Assembly: GCA_937921835.1 (NCBI GenBank)
Contig: CAKZVG010000650.1
Span: 1-7,396 of the forward strand
Source: an uncultured Bryobacteraceae bacterium
GTDB taxonomy: Bacteria > Acidobacteriota > Terriglobia > Bryobacterales > Bryobacteraceae
Length of the DNA: 7,396 bases
Direction of reading: 5' to 3'
Shown in pieces: positions 1 through 7,020 of this stretch; position 1 is the first letter of the stretch; each line of letters starts with the position of its first letter. The notes below the pieces were generated by a model. It did not search any database. It saw only the letters and a list, made by a program, of their open reading frames with translations, and was not told the origin of the DNA. Made by a program: the position numbers and the translations under genes.

Positions 1-924
1 CCCGACGGAGGCTTCACGCATCCGCTCGAGCAGGGTTTCGACTCCACCTTCGGCTACCTCGACGCCAAGCACGCCTGGGAGCACTTCCCCAAGGAACTCT
101 GGCGGGGGCGGGAGCGAGAGAAGGTGTCCGGCTTCAGCGCCGACATCCTTTCCGAGGAAGCCATCCGCTTCATCCGCCGCAAACGCTCCAACCCTTACTT
201 CCTGTACGTGCCCTACATCGAACCGCACTTCCTGATTGAAGCGCCGGAGGAGGACGTGGCGAAATTCCGCGGCAAGTTCGAGGAGCGGGATCCGAAAGAG
301 CCCTACAACGCCCGCTACGCCGCCATGTTGACCCGCATGGACGCCGCCATCGGCCGTCTGCTGCGGGCGCTCGACGAGGCCGGCCAAGCCGGCGAGACCC
401 TGCTGCTGTTCACCTCCGACAACGGCGCCACTTTCGAGACCGGAGCCCAGGGCGCCTCCTGGTACCACGACAGCAACCGCCCCTTCCGCGGACAGAAGCG
501 CAGCCTCGAGGAAGGCGGCATCCGCATGCCTGCCGTGGTGCGCTGGCCGGGCCGGGTGCCGGCCGGCAAGAAGTCGGACGAACTGGTCCACATGATCGAC
601 GTGATGCCGACCCTACTGGCGGCCGCGGGAGGCAAACCCGATCCGGCGTGGAAGGTCGACGGTGCGGATTTGCTGGACGTCTGGACCGGGAAATCGAAAT
701 CGCCCGACCGCACCGTGTTCTGGGAGTATCCGCAGAAGGGAATCGCCATGTACGCGGCCATGCGCGGGGACATGAAATTGCTCGAGATCGGCGGCAGCCC
801 GTTTCTTTACAACGTCAAGCTCGACCCGCAGGAACGCCGCACGCTGGCGCCTACCAACCCCGACACCGTCAAACGCTTCCTCTCTGAACTGCGCGCCTGG
901 CAGGCGTCGGAAGTGAAGCGCTAG
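1..924 (+). CDS. Sulfatase (type I, alkaline-phosphatase superfamily), 5'-truncated
   Basis: C-terminal 307 residues of a sulfatase that would hydrolyse sulfate esters, probably on a carbohydrate. The frame is open from the first base, so the gene starts left of the window; the GTG at 124 is internal. Visible family marks are GFDSTFGYLDAKHAWEHFP near residues 12-30, PYIEPHF (a His in the usual PH position), the metal-binding pair Asp140-Asn141 in TSDNGA, and the sulfate-binding lysine region FRGQKRSLEEGGIRMP with Lys166. The C-terminal FLYNVKLDPQERRTLA matches the usual sulfatase ending of LYDL..DP.E..NLA. The formylglycine signature (C/S-x-P-S-R) and any signal peptide lie outside the window, so maturation type, export and substrate cannot be judged. 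The gene converges on the TonB-dependent receptor. The family is secure; specificity is unknown. Confidence 0.93.
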   Translation, partial: PDGGFTHPLEQGFDSTFGYLDAKHAWEHFPKELWRGREREKVSGFSADILSEEAIRFIRRKRSNPYFLYVPYIEPHFLIEAPEEDVAKFRGKFEERDPKEPYNARYAAMLTRMDAAIGRLLRALDEAGQAGETLLLFTSDNGATFETGAQGASWYHDSNRPFRGQKRSLEEGGIRMPAVVRWPGRVPAGKKSDELVHMIDVMPTLLAAAGGKPDPAWKVDGADLLDVWTGKSKSPDRTVFWEYPQKGIAMYAAMRGDMKLLEIGGSPFLYNVKLDPQERRTLAPTNPDTVKRFLSELRAWQASEVKR

Positions 925-939
925 CCGCGCGCGCCGAAC

Positions 940-956
940 AGCGCCTGCAAGGCGCT
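940..956. terminator. Hairpin between convergent genes, possible bidirectional terminator
   Basis: AGCGCCT (940-946) and AGGCGCT (950-956) form a perfect 7-bp G+C-rich stem with a 3-base loop. It lies in the 30-base gap between the sulfatase stop and the receptor stop, and takes in part of the receptor stop codon (complement of 955-957). Neither strand has a T-tract after the stem, so it is not a textbook intrinsic terminator. Its position between converging genes is the main support. Confidence 0.35.
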
Positions 957-3669
957 AGAAGCGGAAGCGCAGGCTCAGGTAGCCGTTGATGCCGGGCGCA
1001 TCCAGGCCCGAGCCGTGCGTGCGGTAGTTGCGGTCGAGCAGGTTCTCGGCCGCCGCCAGCAGTTGCCATCGCTCGCCGAGCGGGATCCCCGAGCGCACGT
1101 GGAGCGCGGTCCATCCGGCGGTCGCCGTGTAGAGCGGCACGCGCGTCGAATCGCTGGCGACCCGCACCCCGTGGAGGACCGCCCCCAACGGCAGCACGCG
1201 GTCCTGGATCTGAAGCAGCGTTTCGCCCGTGGGCGTGAAAACGCGCCCGGAAGGATCAAGCAGCGGCGCCACGCGGCTGCCGTTGAAGAAGTCGGCGATG
1301 TCGCGCCGCCGCCGGGAGGCGCCGATGCGCTCGTCGTCGAGATCCCCGCCGCTCAGCCTCTTCTGCGCCCCGGAGGCGGCAAGCGACACTTCGAACCAGG
1401 GCCGCCGGCCCGCGGGCAGGTAGCGCACGGCCGCGGCGCCGGCTTGCGGGGGGAGCCGCCGGATGTTGCGGTTGGGATTCAACTCGCGCCCGGCGAGGAA
1501 GCTATAATTCGCCTCCAGCGACCAGCGGGCGCTGAGCGCCCAGCGCGCCAGGGATTCGATGCCGTAGTAGCGGGAGCGTCCGTCGTTGACGAAGGCCTTC
1601 AGCGCGCGCGGGTCGAACTGCGAGGCCACCGCCTGCACGCCCTGCTCGCGCTGCGCCGGCGTCTGCGGGACCGGCGTCACCGGCAGCCCGGCGACACTCG
1701 ACGGAACCTGGGCGGCGGGAAACAGCAGCGTGCGCCGCACGATGGGGTCGTAGAGCTCGGCGTCGAACGCCTGCACGCGCGCGTAGAAGCGGCGCGCCGT
1801 GAAGCGTGCGCCGAACTCGTAGTTGAACAGCGATTCGGGCCGCAGGGCGGTGATCTTCCTCCCTTTCGAAAGCGCATTCTCGCCCGCGTCCGTGGCCAGC
1901 AGAGCGCCGGCCGGGATGGCCTCGGCGGCGGGAATCTCATAACCCAGATCGTTCAGCCCGATGGCGCCCAGGTCGTTCATGTTCGGGGCGCGGAAGCCAC
2001 GGCTCACCAGCGTATGGAATCCGAGCCGGTCCGCCGCCTGCCAGCGCAGGCTGGCATTGAAGGTGAGGTCGCGGAACCATTGGGACGACCGCGGAACGCC
2101 GAAGCGCGCGTCCTCCCGGGCGGCGAACCGCACGCCCGTCATCCTTCCCCCAAGAACCCCGTCCAGGCGCGGCCGGAACGCCACCGTGCTCTGTCCGAAC
2201 AGGCCCAGCGTCTGGTAGCGCGAGGAGTCCGGGAAGAGCGGGCGCGCGGGGGTGACGGCGCCGGCGGCGGGACTTGCGACGCTGCGCCGGGAGCGGATGT
2301 GTTCGTCGTAGAGATCGCCGCCGAAGACCGCCAGCGCGCGCCGCCCCCAGTGCGTGGCCGTCTGCCCGCTGTAGCCGTAGACATCCACCCGGTTGTAGTC
2401 GCGGGTGACCGGGTCGCTGGACTTCAGACCCTGCCGCGCGCCGCCGTCGGTCTGTGAGTTGACCGAGAAGGTGCCGCTAAAGGAATCGAGCGCGCCCAGG
2501 GAGAGCTTTTCGTAGCGCGCGTAGAACCAGTTCAGCGTCTGCGGCTCGAAGGCCGACTGCATGCGGCCAAGCCCTCCCAGCAGATCCTTGTAGCCGCGGA
2601 CGTTGTCTTGCACGCCGCGCTGGTAGGACAACGCCAGCAGTTCGCCCGCGCGCCGCCTCGCCGCCAGCCGCCCTTGCACGCCGTATTGCCGGAAGCCGGT
2701 GTCCTGTTGCCGTCCGCCCACGATGGCGCGGATCTGGCCGTCGTCGAGTCCGAAGAGGCGGCGGTAGACGTTGCGCGAATCGCCGCCCCCGCCCGCGCGC
2801 AGGTCGTTGTGATGGCGGCCCGAGACGGCGGCCAGCAGCGAGAGGCGCGCCGTTCCGGTTGACAGGCGCGCCTGCGCGGCCGGCGCCAGGTCGGCGGACG
2901 TTCCGGAGAGCGCGATCTCGCCGTGGATCTCGCGGGCGCCGGAGTCCGCGAAGCGCGCTGCCGGCAGAAGGACGTGAATGCTCCCCCCGAGCGCGTCGCT
3001 CCCGTACTGCGCGCCCGCGGGGCCGAGCAGCGCTTCGACGCGCTGCGCCTGGCTCGGCTCGAGAAACGCCAGATACTGGTTGGGACCGGAACGGAAGGTG
3101 GAGTTGTTGAAGCGGATGCCGTCCACCAGGTTCAGCACCTGGTAGCCGGTAAGGCCGCGCAGGAACGGCGAGACCTGGCCGTAGGTGCTCTGCTGCACCA
3201 GCACGCCCGGCTCGCCAGCCAGCGCGTGTCCCAGCGTGGGCAGCGGACGCGCGGCCATGCTTGCCGCGTCCTTGACGGCGACCACGTAGGGCGAGGAGGA
3301 CTGCTCGTCCACCGCTCCGCGGCGCGCCGAAACCGTCACGTGGGTGTAGACCGCGGCCGGCTCGAGCACCGTGCGCAGCGGCCCGCCGTCGAGCCGCACG
3401 GCTGTCTCGCGGGGCGCGAAGCCCTCGGCGGAAACCGAAAGGCGGTAGGCGCCGCGCGGGATCCCCGGCAGCTTGTAGCGGCCCTCCGCGTCCGTCGAGA
3501 CCGAGGCCAGCAGCGAGCCGGCGGCGCTGTGAAGCTGCACTCTCGCCCCTGGAACCGCGGCGCCGGAGGCGTCGGTCACCGTTCCATCCCAGGCCGCCGC
3601 GGGCGTAGCCGCCAGCAGGAAATAAAGCGCGCACCCCGCCAGCCGCGGCGCCCGGAACACGCTTGGCAT
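955..3669 (-). CDS. TonB-dependent outer-membrane receptor with carboxypeptidase-regulatory-like N-terminal domain
   Basis: Outer-membrane active transporter of about 904 residues, energised by TonB-ExbB-ExbD. Counting from the Met at 3669: signal peptide 1-26 (MPSVFRAPRLAG, then a CALYFLLAATPAAA core); a CarboxypepD_reg-like beta-sandwich about 27-104 (GTVTDASGAAVPGARVQL, DAEGRYKLPGIPRGAYRL); a TonB-box-like VYTHVTVSA at 107-115; a plug about 121-236 with FLRGLTGYQVLNLVDGIRFN and GAQYGSDALGGSI; then a beta-barrel ending in AAENLLDRNYR and a terminal Phe (LSLRFRF), the usual outer-membrane assembly signal. The frame stays open to an ATG at 3741, adding 24 residues. I prefer 3669 because the signal peptide then has a normal n-region and because the extension has lower G+C at third codon positions (16/24 against 20/24 for the next 24 codons). 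Neither start has a good ribosome binding site. The plug resembles cobalamin/iron-siderophore-type receptors, but the substrate (metal chelate, cofactor or glycan) cannot be read from sequence. Confidence 0.95.
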   Translation of the reverse strand: MPSVFRAPRLAGCALYFLLAATPAAAWDGTVTDASGAAVPGARVQLHSAAGSLLASVSTDAEGRYKLPGIPRGAYRLSVSAEGFAPRETAVRLDGGPLRTVLEPAAVYTHVTVSARRGAVDEQSSSPYVVAVKDAASMAARPLPTLGHALAGEPGVLVQQSTYGQVSPFLRGLTGYQVLNLVDGIRFNNSTFRSGPNQYLAFLEPSQAQRVEALLGPAGAQYGSDALGGSIHVLLPAARFADSGAREIHGEIALSGTSADLAPAAQARLSTGTARLSLLAAVSGRHHNDLRAGGGGDSRNVYRRLFGLDDGQIRAIVGGRQQDTGFRQYGVQGRLAARRRAGELLALSYQRGVQDNVRGYKDLLGGLGRMQSAFEPQTLNWFYARYEKLSLGALDSFSGTFSVNSQTDGGARQGLKSSDPVTRDYNRVDVYGYSGQTATHWGRRALAVFGGDLYDEHIRSRRSVASPAAGAVTPARPLFPDSSRYQTLGLFGQSTVAFRPRLDGVLGGRMTGVRFAAREDARFGVPRSSQWFRDLTFNASLRWQAADRLGFHTLVSRGFRAPNMNDLGAIGLNDLGYEIPAAEAIPAGALLATDAGENALSKGRKITALRPESLFNYEFGARFTARRFYARVQAFDAELYDPIVRRTLLFPAAQVPSSVAGLPVTPVPQTPAQREQGVQAVASQFDPRALKAFVNDGRSRYYGIESLARWALSARWSLEANYSFLAGRELNPNRNIRRLPPQAGAAAVRYLPAGRRPWFEVSLAASGAQKRLSGGDLDDERIGASRRRRDIADFFNGSRVAPLLDPSGRVFTPTGETLLQIQDRVLPLGAVLHGVRVASDSTRVPLYTATAGWTALHVRSGIPLGERWQLLAAAENLLDRNYRTHGSGLDAPGINGYLSLRFRF

Positions 3670-3837
3670 CGCGCGGGCGCGGTCCGTGGCAGCCGCGTTC
3701 CCAAAAGCGGCGGGAGATCCGGCAGGTGTTTGGAACCGCATGGGAACCCCGATGGTATCAAATCCCGGTTACGGCCCGATGAATGCTCCCGGCTGCGGCG
3801 GCCGGCGGCTCTGCTATGTTAGTCGCGAGGCAGAACT
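3670..3837. other. Divergent intergenic region between receptor and esterase
   Basis: About 168 bases (96 if the receptor starts at 3741) that must hold the promoters for both divergent genes. On the + strand an extended -10-like TGCTATGTT lies at 3812-3820, but it would start transcription almost on the ribosome binding site and has no clear -35. On the - strand no convincing promoter was found. No operator-like dyad comparable with the one at 5894-5912 was seen here. Confidence 0.5.
3827..3830 (+). promoter_or_regulatory. Ribosome binding site of the esterase gene
   Basis: GAGG lies 7 bases before the ATG at 3838 (spacer CAGAACT). This is the best Shine-Dalgarno match in the window. It supports the ATG at 3838, which also begins a proper signal peptide. 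Confidence 0.55.
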
Positions 3838-5862
3838 ATGCGCGCGGCCATTCTCAGTGGGTTGCTTTGCTCGGCGGCCTTTGCCCAGGCCGCCGATCCC
3901 GCCTGGAACCGTATGATCGAAAGCAAACGCCAGGTGACCGCTTACCTGGAGCGGATGGCGCGGGAGATCACCCGGCGAGCGGCGGCCGAAATCGCATCGC
4001 GCGAGTCCTGGGAGCGGGTCAGGGCCCAACGGATCGAGGAGATGCGCGACATGCTGGGGCTGCTCCCCTGGCCGGAACGCGCGCCGCTCAACGCGCGCGT
4101 CACCGGGACGCTCGACAAAGGCGCCTACCTCATCGAGAAGCTGGCCTTCGAGAGCCTGCCGAAGGTCTACGTGACGGCCAACCTGTACCTTCCTAAAGAG
4201 CGCGCCGGCCGGGTTCCCGCGATCGTTTACGTTTGCGGCCATTCCTACTCCCCGCACGGCGCCAAGGCGAAATACCAGCGGCACGGGATCAGCCTGGCAA
4301 AGAACGGTTACGCCGCCTTGATTGTCGATCCCATCCAGCTCGCCGAAACGTTCGCGCTGCACCACGGCGTCCAATCGCAGGAAATGTGGGAGTGGTACGC
4401 GCGCGGCTATTCCCCCGCCGGCGTCGAGGTTTGGAACGCGATGCGCGCCATCGACTACCTGGAGACGCGGCCCGAGGTGGATTCCGGGCGCATCGGCATG
4501 ACGGGGCGTTCGGGCGGGGCGGCCATGACCTGGTTCACGGCCGCCGTCGATGCGCGCGTCAAAGCCGCCATGCCGGTGATGGGGATCAGCACCTACGCCG
4601 CCAACGTCGCGCTCAACACGCAGCGCCTGCACTGCGACTGCATGTTTCCCATCAATTCGTTGCTCCACGACATGCTCCACCAGGGCGCGCTCATCGCGCC
4701 CCGGCCGCTGTGGATGGCGCACGGGCGCAAGGACGCGTTGTTCCCCGTGCCGGGCTACGAGGAGTTCGAACGTACAATAGGCGCTTTGTTTGAATCATAC
4801 GGCCGCCGCGCCGTTTTTGACAACCTGGTGGTGGAGACCGGCCACGAGGATTCGGATTTCCTGCGCGAGCAGTCGGTCCGTTTCTTCGACCGGCATCTGC
4901 TCCGCACGGCGCGCAAACCGGAGATGGATTACTCGAACGCGCCCGAAGCCGAACTGGCGGTCTTTCCGGCCGGTCCGCCGGCGGACGCCTTGAACTACCG
5001 CATCCACGAGCTGTTCCTGCCCACGCCTGAGTTCCGCGCCTATCCGGATCGCGCCGCATGGGAGGCGCGGGCGGCCGGTTTGCGCTCGCTCCTGCGCTCC
5101 AAGGTGTTCAAGGCGTTTCCGGCGGACGCCGCGGCGCCGCCTCTCGACATCGCCCGCGCTGCGCGCGCGGATGGCGCGGCTTTCGACCGGCTGGAGTTCA
5201 CTTCCGAGATGGGGGTTCGGATCCGCGGGCTGATCCGCGGCGCCGCGCCCGCCGCCGCCAAGGTCCCGGCCCTTCTCTGGGTAGCCTCCGACGGCGACAC
5301 CGAACGCTCGCTTGGCACGCTCATCCGCGTCTCGCGGCCGCCGGACCGTTTCGTGCGCGCGGTGGTGTTTCCGCGCGGAGTGGACGAGACCGGCTGGGAC
5401 AAGAGCTTCTATAAAGACACCATGCGCAACGCCATGCACGTGGGGCACACCATCGATTCCATGCGGTTGTGGGACGTGTTGCGGGCGCTCCAGGCGCTGC
5501 GCGCGCAGCCGGGCGTCGATCCGGACCGCATCCTGGCGGGCGGCCAGGGCGTCTCGGGAGTGCTGGCGCTCTACGCGGCGCTGCTCGATCCGGGGGTGCA
5601 TCAGGTGGTGTTGCAGAACCCGCCTTCCAGCCACCTGGACGGCCCGTATTTTCTCAACATCCTGCGCTACACCGATCTGCCGGAGGCGGCCGCCCTGCTG
5701 GCGCCGCGGCGGCTGAACTTCCTGGGACGCATGCCCGCCGCCTTCGAGAGCGCGCGGCGCGTTTACTCTCTCTACGGCTTGCCCGGGCACATCCACGTCA
5801 GCATGGAACTTGACGCGCTGCTCGAAGGCCGCTATCACCACAACTTCGGATCCGGGATCTGA
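3838..5862 (+). CDS. Secreted acetyl-xylan-esterase-like protein with two alpha/beta-hydrolase repeats, second repeat degenerate
   Basis: 674 residues. The signal peptide MRAAILSGLLCSAAFAQA (cleavage near 18-20) predicts export. The first alpha/beta-hydrolase domain (about 90-355) has an oxyanion/entry region VYVCGHSYSPHG, the nucleophile elbow GRSGG with Ser225, an acid Asp299 in HGRKDALFPV and a His336 in ETGHEDS, giving a complete Ser-Asp-His triad. Its RIGMTGRSGGAAMTW and HCDCMFPIN (265-273) recall uncharacterised 'acetylxylan esterase' family proteins of soil bacteria and planctomycetes. A second alpha/beta-hydrolase-like domain (about 425-665) can be aligned to the first, but the nucleophile position is Gly571 and the acid position Pro633; only His651 remains. 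The likely role is ester removal (acetyl or other acyl, possibly a methyl ester) from a carbohydrate outside the cytoplasm; substrate unknown. The start is fixed by the GAGG site and the signal peptide. The gene diverges from the receptor and is followed by a hairpin. Confidence 0.88.
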   Translation: MRAAILSGLLCSAAFAQAADPAWNRMIESKRQVTAYLERMAREITRRAAAEIASRESWERVRAQRIEEMRDMLGLLPWPERAPLNARVTGTLDKGAYLIEKLAFESLPKVYVTANLYLPKERAGRVPAIVYVCGHSYSPHGAKAKYQRHGISLAKNGYAALIVDPIQLAETFALHHGVQSQEMWEWYARGYSPAGVEVWNAMRAIDYLETRPEVDSGRIGMTGRSGGAAMTWFTAAVDARVKAAMPVMGISTYAANVALNTQRLHCDCMFPINSLLHDMLHQGALIAPRPLWMAHGRKDALFPVPGYEEFERTIGALFESYGRRAVFDNLVVETGHEDSDFLREQSVRFFDRHLLRTARKPEMDYSNAPEAELAVFPAGPPADALNYRIHELFLPTPEFRAYPDRAAWEARAAGLRSLLRSKVFKAFPADAAAPPLDIARAARADGAAFDRLEFTSEMGVRIRGLIRGAAPAAAKVPALLWVASDGDTERSLGTLIRVSRPPDRFVRAVVFPRGVDETGWDKSFYKDTMRNAMHVGHTIDSMRLWDVLRALQALRAQPGVDPDRILAGGQGVSGVLALYAALLDPGVHQVVLQNPPSSHLDGPYFLNILRYTDLPEAAALLAPRRLNFLGRMPAAFESARRVYSLYGLPGHIHVSMELDALLEGRYHHNFGSGI

Positions 5863-5886
5863 GCGCCGCCGGGCCGGGGGCGGTGC
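5863..5886 (+). terminator. Post-stop G+C-rich hairpin, possible terminator
   Basis: Directly after the esterase TGA, GCGCCGCC (5863-5870) pairs with GGCGGTGC (5879-5886), giving an 8-bp stem with one G-U pair and an 8-base loop. No T-tract follows, so it may be a weak terminator or a 3'-end stabilising structure. If it does terminate, the esterase and the amidohydrolase are separate transcripts, in line with the promoter-like AT-rich stretch just downstream. Confidence 0.4.
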
Positions 5887-5893
5887 GCCAGGC

Positions 5894-5912
5894 GTCCGTT
5901 AACTTAACGCAC
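5894..5912. promoter_or_regulatory. 19-base dyad, putative operator of the amidohydrolase-permease operon
   Basis: Two arms CGTTAA and TTAACG surround a single central C at 5903. Beyond one mismatch on each side, GT and AC extend the symmetry, so 8 of 9 arm positions are complementary. The dyad sits in the only AT-rich island of this part of the window, about 75 bases before the amidohydrolase start, and overlaps a possible -35. Its size and symmetry fit a homodimeric helix-turn-helix regulator such as a LacI- or GntR-family protein. No regulator gene is in the window, so the assignment is inference. Confidence 0.5.
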
Positions 5913-5926
5913 CCGCGTGTTATTTA
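5899..5926 (+). promoter_or_regulatory. Weak sigma70-like promoter candidate
   Basis: TTAACT (5899-5904, 4 of 6 to TTGACA) and TATTTA (5921-5926, 3 of 6 to TATAAT) are separated by 16 bases. The -35 is inside the dyad, so a bound regulator would block it. An alternative is TTGCCT (5929-5934) with TACGAT (5951-5956), also 16 bases apart and 4 of 6 for each box. The AT-rich context supports a promoter here, but which boxes are used is uncertain. Confidence 0.3.
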
Positions 5927-5985
5927 CTTTGCCTGCCATGCACGTGGGCTTACGATGAGAGATCGGGCGCTCAGAGCCCGGCGCA

Positions 5986-7020
5986 ATGCAAGCCACAGCC
6001 ATCGAACTGATCCGGGATCTTCAGGCCAGACTCGAAGCCGAGGGCGACGGCCTGGTCATCGACGCCGACACCCACGCCTCCGACCCCGGGGCGTTGGCCG
6101 GCGCCGAGCGGGCGCGCTATGAAAGCGAGCCCGGCTACTATCACGGCCGCCCGCTTCCGGCCGCGGAACTCGTGGCGGAGATGGACATGTCGCAAGTGGA
6201 TCTGGCGCTGGTCTGGCAGAACCCGGCCGCGACGCCCTACACCGCGGACCTCGACCGGAACGCGGAGGCGCTGCTGGCCGCCAACCGGTACGTGTTCGAG
6301 TCGGCCCTGCGCCAGCGCGGGCGGTTCATTCCGGGCGGATGGGTGGACCCCAAGGCGTGCGGCGCGGCCAACGCCCTGCGGATGGTGGACACGCTGGTTG
6401 GCGAGTTCGGCTTCTTCCTCGTCAAGATGAATCCCGCGCAGAACCGCTATCCGATCGACAGCCCGGAAGTGTTCGCCCTCGCCGACCGCATCGTCGAACG
6501 GGGCGCCATCCCGGCGTTTCATTTCGGCGCCGACACGCCTTACACCCCGGCCGGGGGATTGCGCCGGATCGCCGCGCGCTACGGCGAGTGTCCGGTGCTG
6601 GCCATCCACATGGGCGGCGGCGGCGCGGGCTATGTGGAAGCCGAGACGCTGTATCATGACGCCCGGCGGCTCGGACTGGAGATGCCCAACCTCCGCTACG
6701 CGCTCAGCGCGAAGCGCGACGCGCACATGGAATCGGATTTCATCGCCTACGAGTCGGCTGGCGAGCCGTTCCGCCGTCACCTGTTTTGCGCCAGCGACGC
6801 CCCGTACGGACGCATATCGTGGAATTTCGGAGGCTTCCGGCAGATGTTCCGGACCCTCATGGACACGCGCCATCCCGACAGCCGTCTGCGGCGCGGCGGA
6901 GGCTTGTTTCAACCCGAATCCGCCCGCAACTATCTGGGCGGCAACTTCGCCCGCTTCGCCGCCGCGGGCTACGCCCACCTGCTCGCCACGCAAGGGATTT
7001 CGAGCGCCGTATGCCGCTGA
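5986..7020 (+). CDS. Amidohydrolase_2-family TIM-barrel metal-dependent hydrolase (or decarboxylase)
   Basis: 344 residues, no signal peptide, so cytoplasmic. The expected metal-centre residues are all present and correctly ordered: Asp28-x-His30 in IDADTH at the end of strand 1, His179 in AFHFGAD, His208 in AIHMGGG, and Asp271 in CASDAPYG at strand 8. This is the ACMSD/amidohydrolase-2 pattern (PF04909-like). Members hydrolyse lactones or amides or decarboxylate aromatic or oxo acids, so the reaction cannot be fixed here. The ATG at 5986 is the first start codon after an in-frame TGA at 5956; only a weak AGAG (5973-5976) precedes it as ribosome binding site. The stop TGA (7018-7020) lies inside the next gene, a 10-base overlap suggesting translational coupling to the GntP permease. 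A role on a sugar acid or its lactone carried by that permease is a reasonable inference. Confidence 0.9.
   Translation: MQATAIELIRDLQARLEAEGDGLVIDADTHASDPGALAGAERARYESEPGYYHGRPLPAAELVAEMDMSQVDLALVWQNPAATPYTADLDRNAEALLAANRYVFESALRQRGRFIPGGWVDPKACGAANALRMVDTLVGEFGFFLVKMNPAQNRYPIDSPEVFALADRIVERGAIPAFHFGADTPYTPAGGLRRIAARYGECPVLAIHMGGGGAGYVEAETLYHDARRLGLEMPNLRYALSAKRDAHMESDFIAYESAGEPFRRHLFCASDAPYGRISWNFGGFRQMFRTLMDTRHPDSRLRRGGGLFQPESARNYLGGNFARFAAAGYAHLLATQGISSAVCR

Noticed and set aside
124..924. Reading the sulfatase as starting at the GTG at 124
   Set aside because: The frame is open to base 1 and the upstream residues (GFDSTFGYLDAKHAWEHFP) are conserved sulfatase sequence, so the gene is truncated by the window edge.
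1503..1508. Perfect TATAAT on the + strand, antisense inside the receptor
   Set aside because: No -35 at 16-18 bases (nearest TTGGGA is 25 bases away), and the bases are explained by the receptor's Asn-Tyr-Ser codons.
1015..2457. 480-codon open frame on the + strand opposite the TonB-dependent receptor
   Set aside because: A shadow of the receptor's G+C-rich codons: its product is dominated by Arg, Ala, Gly, Pro and His with no family resemblance, while the - strand encodes a complete receptor.
2477..3634. 385-codon open frame on the - strand in another frame of the receptor
   Set aside because: Overlaps the receptor's signal peptide, plug and barrel in a different frame, with an Arg/Gly/Ala-rich product typical of out-of-frame high-G+C DNA.
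3812..3820. Extended -10 box TGCTATGTT as the esterase promoter
   Set aside because: Transcription would start at about 3827, on the ribosome binding site itself, and no -35 is visible; kept only as a note on the intergenic region.
2923..3822. 299-codon open frame on the + strand across the receptor's 5' end and the intergenic region
   Set aside because: Antisense shadow with no recognisable domain, and it runs across the control region between two well-supported divergent genes.
3814..4722. 302-codon open frame on the - strand opposite the esterase
   Set aside because: Antisense to the catalytic domain with its intact Ser-Asp-His triad; composition explains the lack of stops.
4795..5841. 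348-codon open frame on the - strand opposite the second esterase repeat
   Set aside because: Antisense shadow with no motif; the + strand frame continues the esterase without interruption.
5883..6122. 79-codon open frame starting with GTG between the esterase and the amidohydrolase
   Set aside because: It runs through the dyad and promoter region and then into the amidohydrolase in the wrong frame; the product is Arg-rich with no ribosome binding site or motif.
5971..6993. 340-codon open frame on the - strand opposite the amidohydrolase
   Set aside because: The + strand encodes all metal-binding motifs of the amidohydrolase in order; the antisense product is low-complexity and unrelated to any family I know.
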